Below are positions 61,889 through 64,000 of a stretch of 64,000 nt of DNA, piece by piece. The notes under the pieces were generated by a model. It was not told where the DNA came from. It ran no database searches and saw only the letters and a list, made by a program, of their open reading frames with translations. The position numbers and the translations under genes were made by a program. This stretch comes from Ignavibacteriales bacterium (GTDB lineage: Bacteria > Bacteroidota > Ignavibacteria > Ignavibacteriales > Ignavibacteriaceae), in the NCBI GenBank assembly GCA_003538625.1, contig DPRR01000029.1, positions 310,001 to 374,000 of the forward strand. The letters are read 5' to 3'. Every line of letters begins with the position of its first letter. Position 1 is the stretch's first letter.

Positions 61889-64000
61889 TTACTTCAAATC
61901 AAATCTGTCAAGGTTCATTACTTTATCCCACGCAGCAACAAAATCCTTAACAAATTTTTCATTTGCATCATTCTGTGCATAAACTTCTGCAAGTGCCCGC
62001 AGCTGTGAGTTTGATCCGAAGATTAAATCAACGCGGGTGCCTGTCCACTTTAGTTCGCCGGACTTGCGGTCACGTCCTTCAAATGTATCTCCTTTTTCTG
62101 AAGTTGGTTTCCATACGGTTCCCATATCCAATAGATTGACAAAGAAATCATTCGTTAGTTTACCAACTTGATTTGTAAAAACTCCGTGTTTCAACTGACC
62201 ATAGTTTGCACCCAGCACTCGCATTCCGCCAACCAGAACTGTCATCTCCGGTGCACTTAACTTTAGCAGTTGTGCCTTGTCAACCAGCATTTCCTCTGCT
62301 GTTACAGAGTAAACTTTTTTCTGATAATTACGGAATCCATCTGCTTCGGGTTCCATTTCAGAAAATGATTCAACATCAGTCTGAGCTTGTGAAGCATCCA
62401 TGCGTCCCGGTTTAAATGGAACTTCAACCTTGTATCCGGCATCTTTAGCCGCAGCCTCAACAGCAGCACATCCACCAAGCACTATAAGATCAGCCAGCGA
62501 AACTTTCTTTCCGTCTTTCTGTGAACGGTTGAATTCTTTCTGAATGCCTTTAAATTTTTTTATTACTTTTTCCAGTTGTGCAGGTTGATTTACTTCCCAA
62601 TCTTTTTGCGGCTCTAATCGAATACGCGCACCATTAGCACCTCCGCGCATATCGGAACCCCGGAAAGTAGATGCAGAAGACCAGGCAGTGTAAACTAGTT
62701 CGGAAATTGTCAGTCCTGAACTTAGAATTTTATTTTTGAGTCCGGTGGAATCCTTTTTACTTATAAGCTTATGATTTACTTTAGGAATCGGATCCTGCCA
62801 TATCAAATCTTCTTTCGGAACTTCCGGTCCCAGGTAACGAACTTTTGGTCCCATATCTCTGTGAGTAAGTTTGAACCATGCTCTTGCAAATGCATCAGCA
62901 AAAGCTTTTGGATCTTTATGGAATCTTCTTGAAATAGGTTCGTAAATTGGATCGAAGCGTAAAGACATATCTGCAGTTGTCATAACTGGCGGATGCTTTT
63001 TTGATGGATCGTGAGCATCCGGAATCATATCCTCTGGCTTAACATCTTTAGCCTGCCATTGCCAGGCACCTGCCGGACTTTTAACCTTTTCCCACTCATA
63101 ACCAAAGAGCGTATTAAAATAGCCCATATCCCATTTTGTAGGATTTGGTTTCCATGCACCTTCAAGACCGCTTGTAGTTGTGTGAGCGCCTTTACCGGTT
63201 CCAAACTTATTGATCCATCCTAAACCTTGCTGTTCGATTGGAGCCGCTTCCGGTTCCGGGCCAACTAACTTTGGATCACCTGCTCCGTGACTTTTACCAA
63301 ACGTATGTCCGCCTGCAGTCAGGGCTACAGTTTCTTCATCATTCATCGCCATACGTTTAAATGTTTCCCTAACATCAAGACCTGAAGCTAATGGATCTGG
63401 ATTCCCATCAGGCCCTTCAGGGTTAACGTAGATCAGACCCATCTGAACAGCAGCAAGAGGATTTTCAAGATCACGATCGCCTGAGTAGCGGCTCAAAAGT
63501 ACATCACTGGTTGCCAGCCATTCCTTTTCCGCTCCCCAATATATATCCTCTTCGGGTTGATATATGTCTTCACGCCCGCCGCCAAATCCAAATGTTTTAA
63601 AGCCCATTGATTCAAGTGCACAGTTACCGGCTAAGATAAAAAGATCAGCCCAGGAAATTTTATTTCCATATTTCTGTTTGATAGGCCAGAGCAATCTTCT
63701 TGCTTTATCAAGATTGCCGTTATCCGGCCAGCTATTGATTGGTGCAAATCTCTGGTTTCCTGTACCGCCGCCCCCGCGTCCATCACCGGTTCGATAAGTA
63801 CCAGCACTGTGCCATGCCATTCTAATAAATAAACCGCCGTAATGACCCCAGTCTGCAGGCCACCAATCCTGTGAGTTAGTCATAAGATCGTAAAGATCTT
63901 TCTTAATCGCTTTCAGATCAAGTTTCTTGAATTCTCTTGCATAATCAAAATCCGGATCCATCGGACTTGATGCCGGAGCATGCTGGTGAAGAACACCAAG
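61889..64000 (-). CDS. katG: Catalase-peroxidase KatG; 5' end outside window
   Basis: The frame is open to base 64000 (703 codons visible). An ATG at 63961 would give 690 residues, but the upstream codons (LGVLHQHAPASSP) match the conserved KatG N-terminal segment before the FDYA motif, so the true start is off the window. The distal site is intact (R47, W50 and H51 counted from the ATG at 63961, in IRMAWHSAGTYR). The proximal histidine is in TAGGHTFGKSHG, and YVNPEGPDG and RMAMNDEET hold the Tyr and Met that with the distal Trp form the covalent adduct needed for catalase activity. Both duplicated domains are present. It removes hydrogen peroxide using heme. No Fur/OxyR-type regulator is in view. 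Confidence 0.97.
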   Translation of the reverse strand, partial: LGVLHQHAPASSPMDPDFDYAREFKKLDLKAIKKDLYDLMTNSQDWWPADWGHYGGLFIRMAWHSAGTYRTGDGRGGGGTGNQRFAPINSWPDNGNLDKARRLLWPIKQKYGNKISWADLFILAGNCALESMGFKTFGFGGGREDIYQPEEDIYWGAEKEWLATSDVLLSRYSGDRDLENPLAAVQMGLIYVNPEGPDGNPDPLASGLDVRETFKRMAMNDEETVALTAGGHTFGKSHGAGDPKLVGPEPEAAPIEQQGLGWINKFGTGKGAHTTTSGLEGAWKPNPTKWDMGYFNTLFGYEWEKVKSPAGAWQWQAKDVKPEDMIPDAHDPSKKHPPVMTTADMSLRFDPIYEPISRRFHKDPKAFADAFARAWFKLTHRDMGPKVRYLGPEVPKEDLIWQDPIPKVNHKLISKKDSTGLKNKILSSGLTISELVYTAWSSASTFRGSDMRGGANGARIRLEPQKDWEVNQPAQLEKVIKKFKGIQKEFNRSQKDGKKVSLADLIVLGGCAAVEAAAKDAGYKVEVPFKPGRMDASQAQTDVESFSEMEPEADGFRNYQKKVYSVTAEEMLVDKAQLLKLSAPEMTVLVGGMRVLGANYGQLKHGVFTNQVGKLTNDFFVNLLDMGTVWKPTSEKGDTFEGRDRKSGELKWTGTRVDLIFGSNSQLRALAEVYAQNDANEKFVKDFVAAWDKVMNLDRFDLK

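Noticed and set aside
1..64000. CRISPR arrays, insertion sequences or replication origin
   Set aside because: No regularly spaced direct repeats, transposase genes, or dnaA/DnaA-box cluster were seen on reading the window.

Overview
The window is AT-rich, densely coding DNA with no phage, transposase or conjugation genes. I read it as a member of the Ignavibacteria or a close relative in the Bacteroidota/Chlorobiota/Ignavibacteriota group. The reasons are: a giant SprA-type translocon protein and a PorX-type REC-PglZ regulator, both type IX secretion markers; GH92 and GH97 glycosidases; very large PAS hybrid kinases; hpnCDE squalene genes; and recognisable Shine-Dalgarno sites (for example glgC, gnd and dnaK), which classical Bacteroidetes mostly lack. 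The assignment is inferred from gene content and is not proven.

Left part (1-13 kb): the tail of an HPt-containing hybrid kinase, a solo beta-class DNA methyltransferase, the small SRP RNA, and a tight minus-strand trio (lipoprotein, alpha/beta-barrel-like protein, SixA-type phosphatase). These are followed by uvrC, glgC, an M1 aminopeptidase, an LpxH-like phosphoesterase and a class A penicillin-binding protein. A tRNA-Leu(CAG) lies at 13.1 kb.

Middle part (13-41 kb): a pirin, and the oxidative pentose phosphate operon gnd-zwf-pgl on the minus strand. Next come a membrane hybrid kinase, a GH92 alpha-mannosidase, a STAS protein, the squalene operon hpnC-hpnD-hpnE with a DUF985 cupin, sprA, porX, and a compact run tsaE-tsaB-DUF1573-accD that converges on birA.

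Right part (41-64 kb): dnaK with a strong terminator, a DUF1624 membrane protein, ruvB coupled to a second M1 peptidase, a DEAD-box helicase, a GH97 glycosidase, a SpoIID-domain protein, and a 1738-residue soluble hybrid kinase. They are followed by a TauE/SafE permease, a GNAT acetyltransferase, an ORF6N-domain protein and a katG gene that runs off the right edge.

Most of the window is housekeeping. The points most worth a second look are: (1) sprA, whose signal-peptide n-region lies upstream of the first standard start codon, behind a well-placed Shine-Dalgarno and an ATT codon; (2) the sprA-porX adjacency; (3) the ORF6N gene, flanked by two exact 22-bp hairpin copies and carrying an in-frame 36-bp duplication; (4) several palindromic intergenic elements resembling MITE or REP families; and (5) two hybrid kinases that share paralogous PAS-kinase-receiver modules. 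I found no convincing wholly new multi-gene system.
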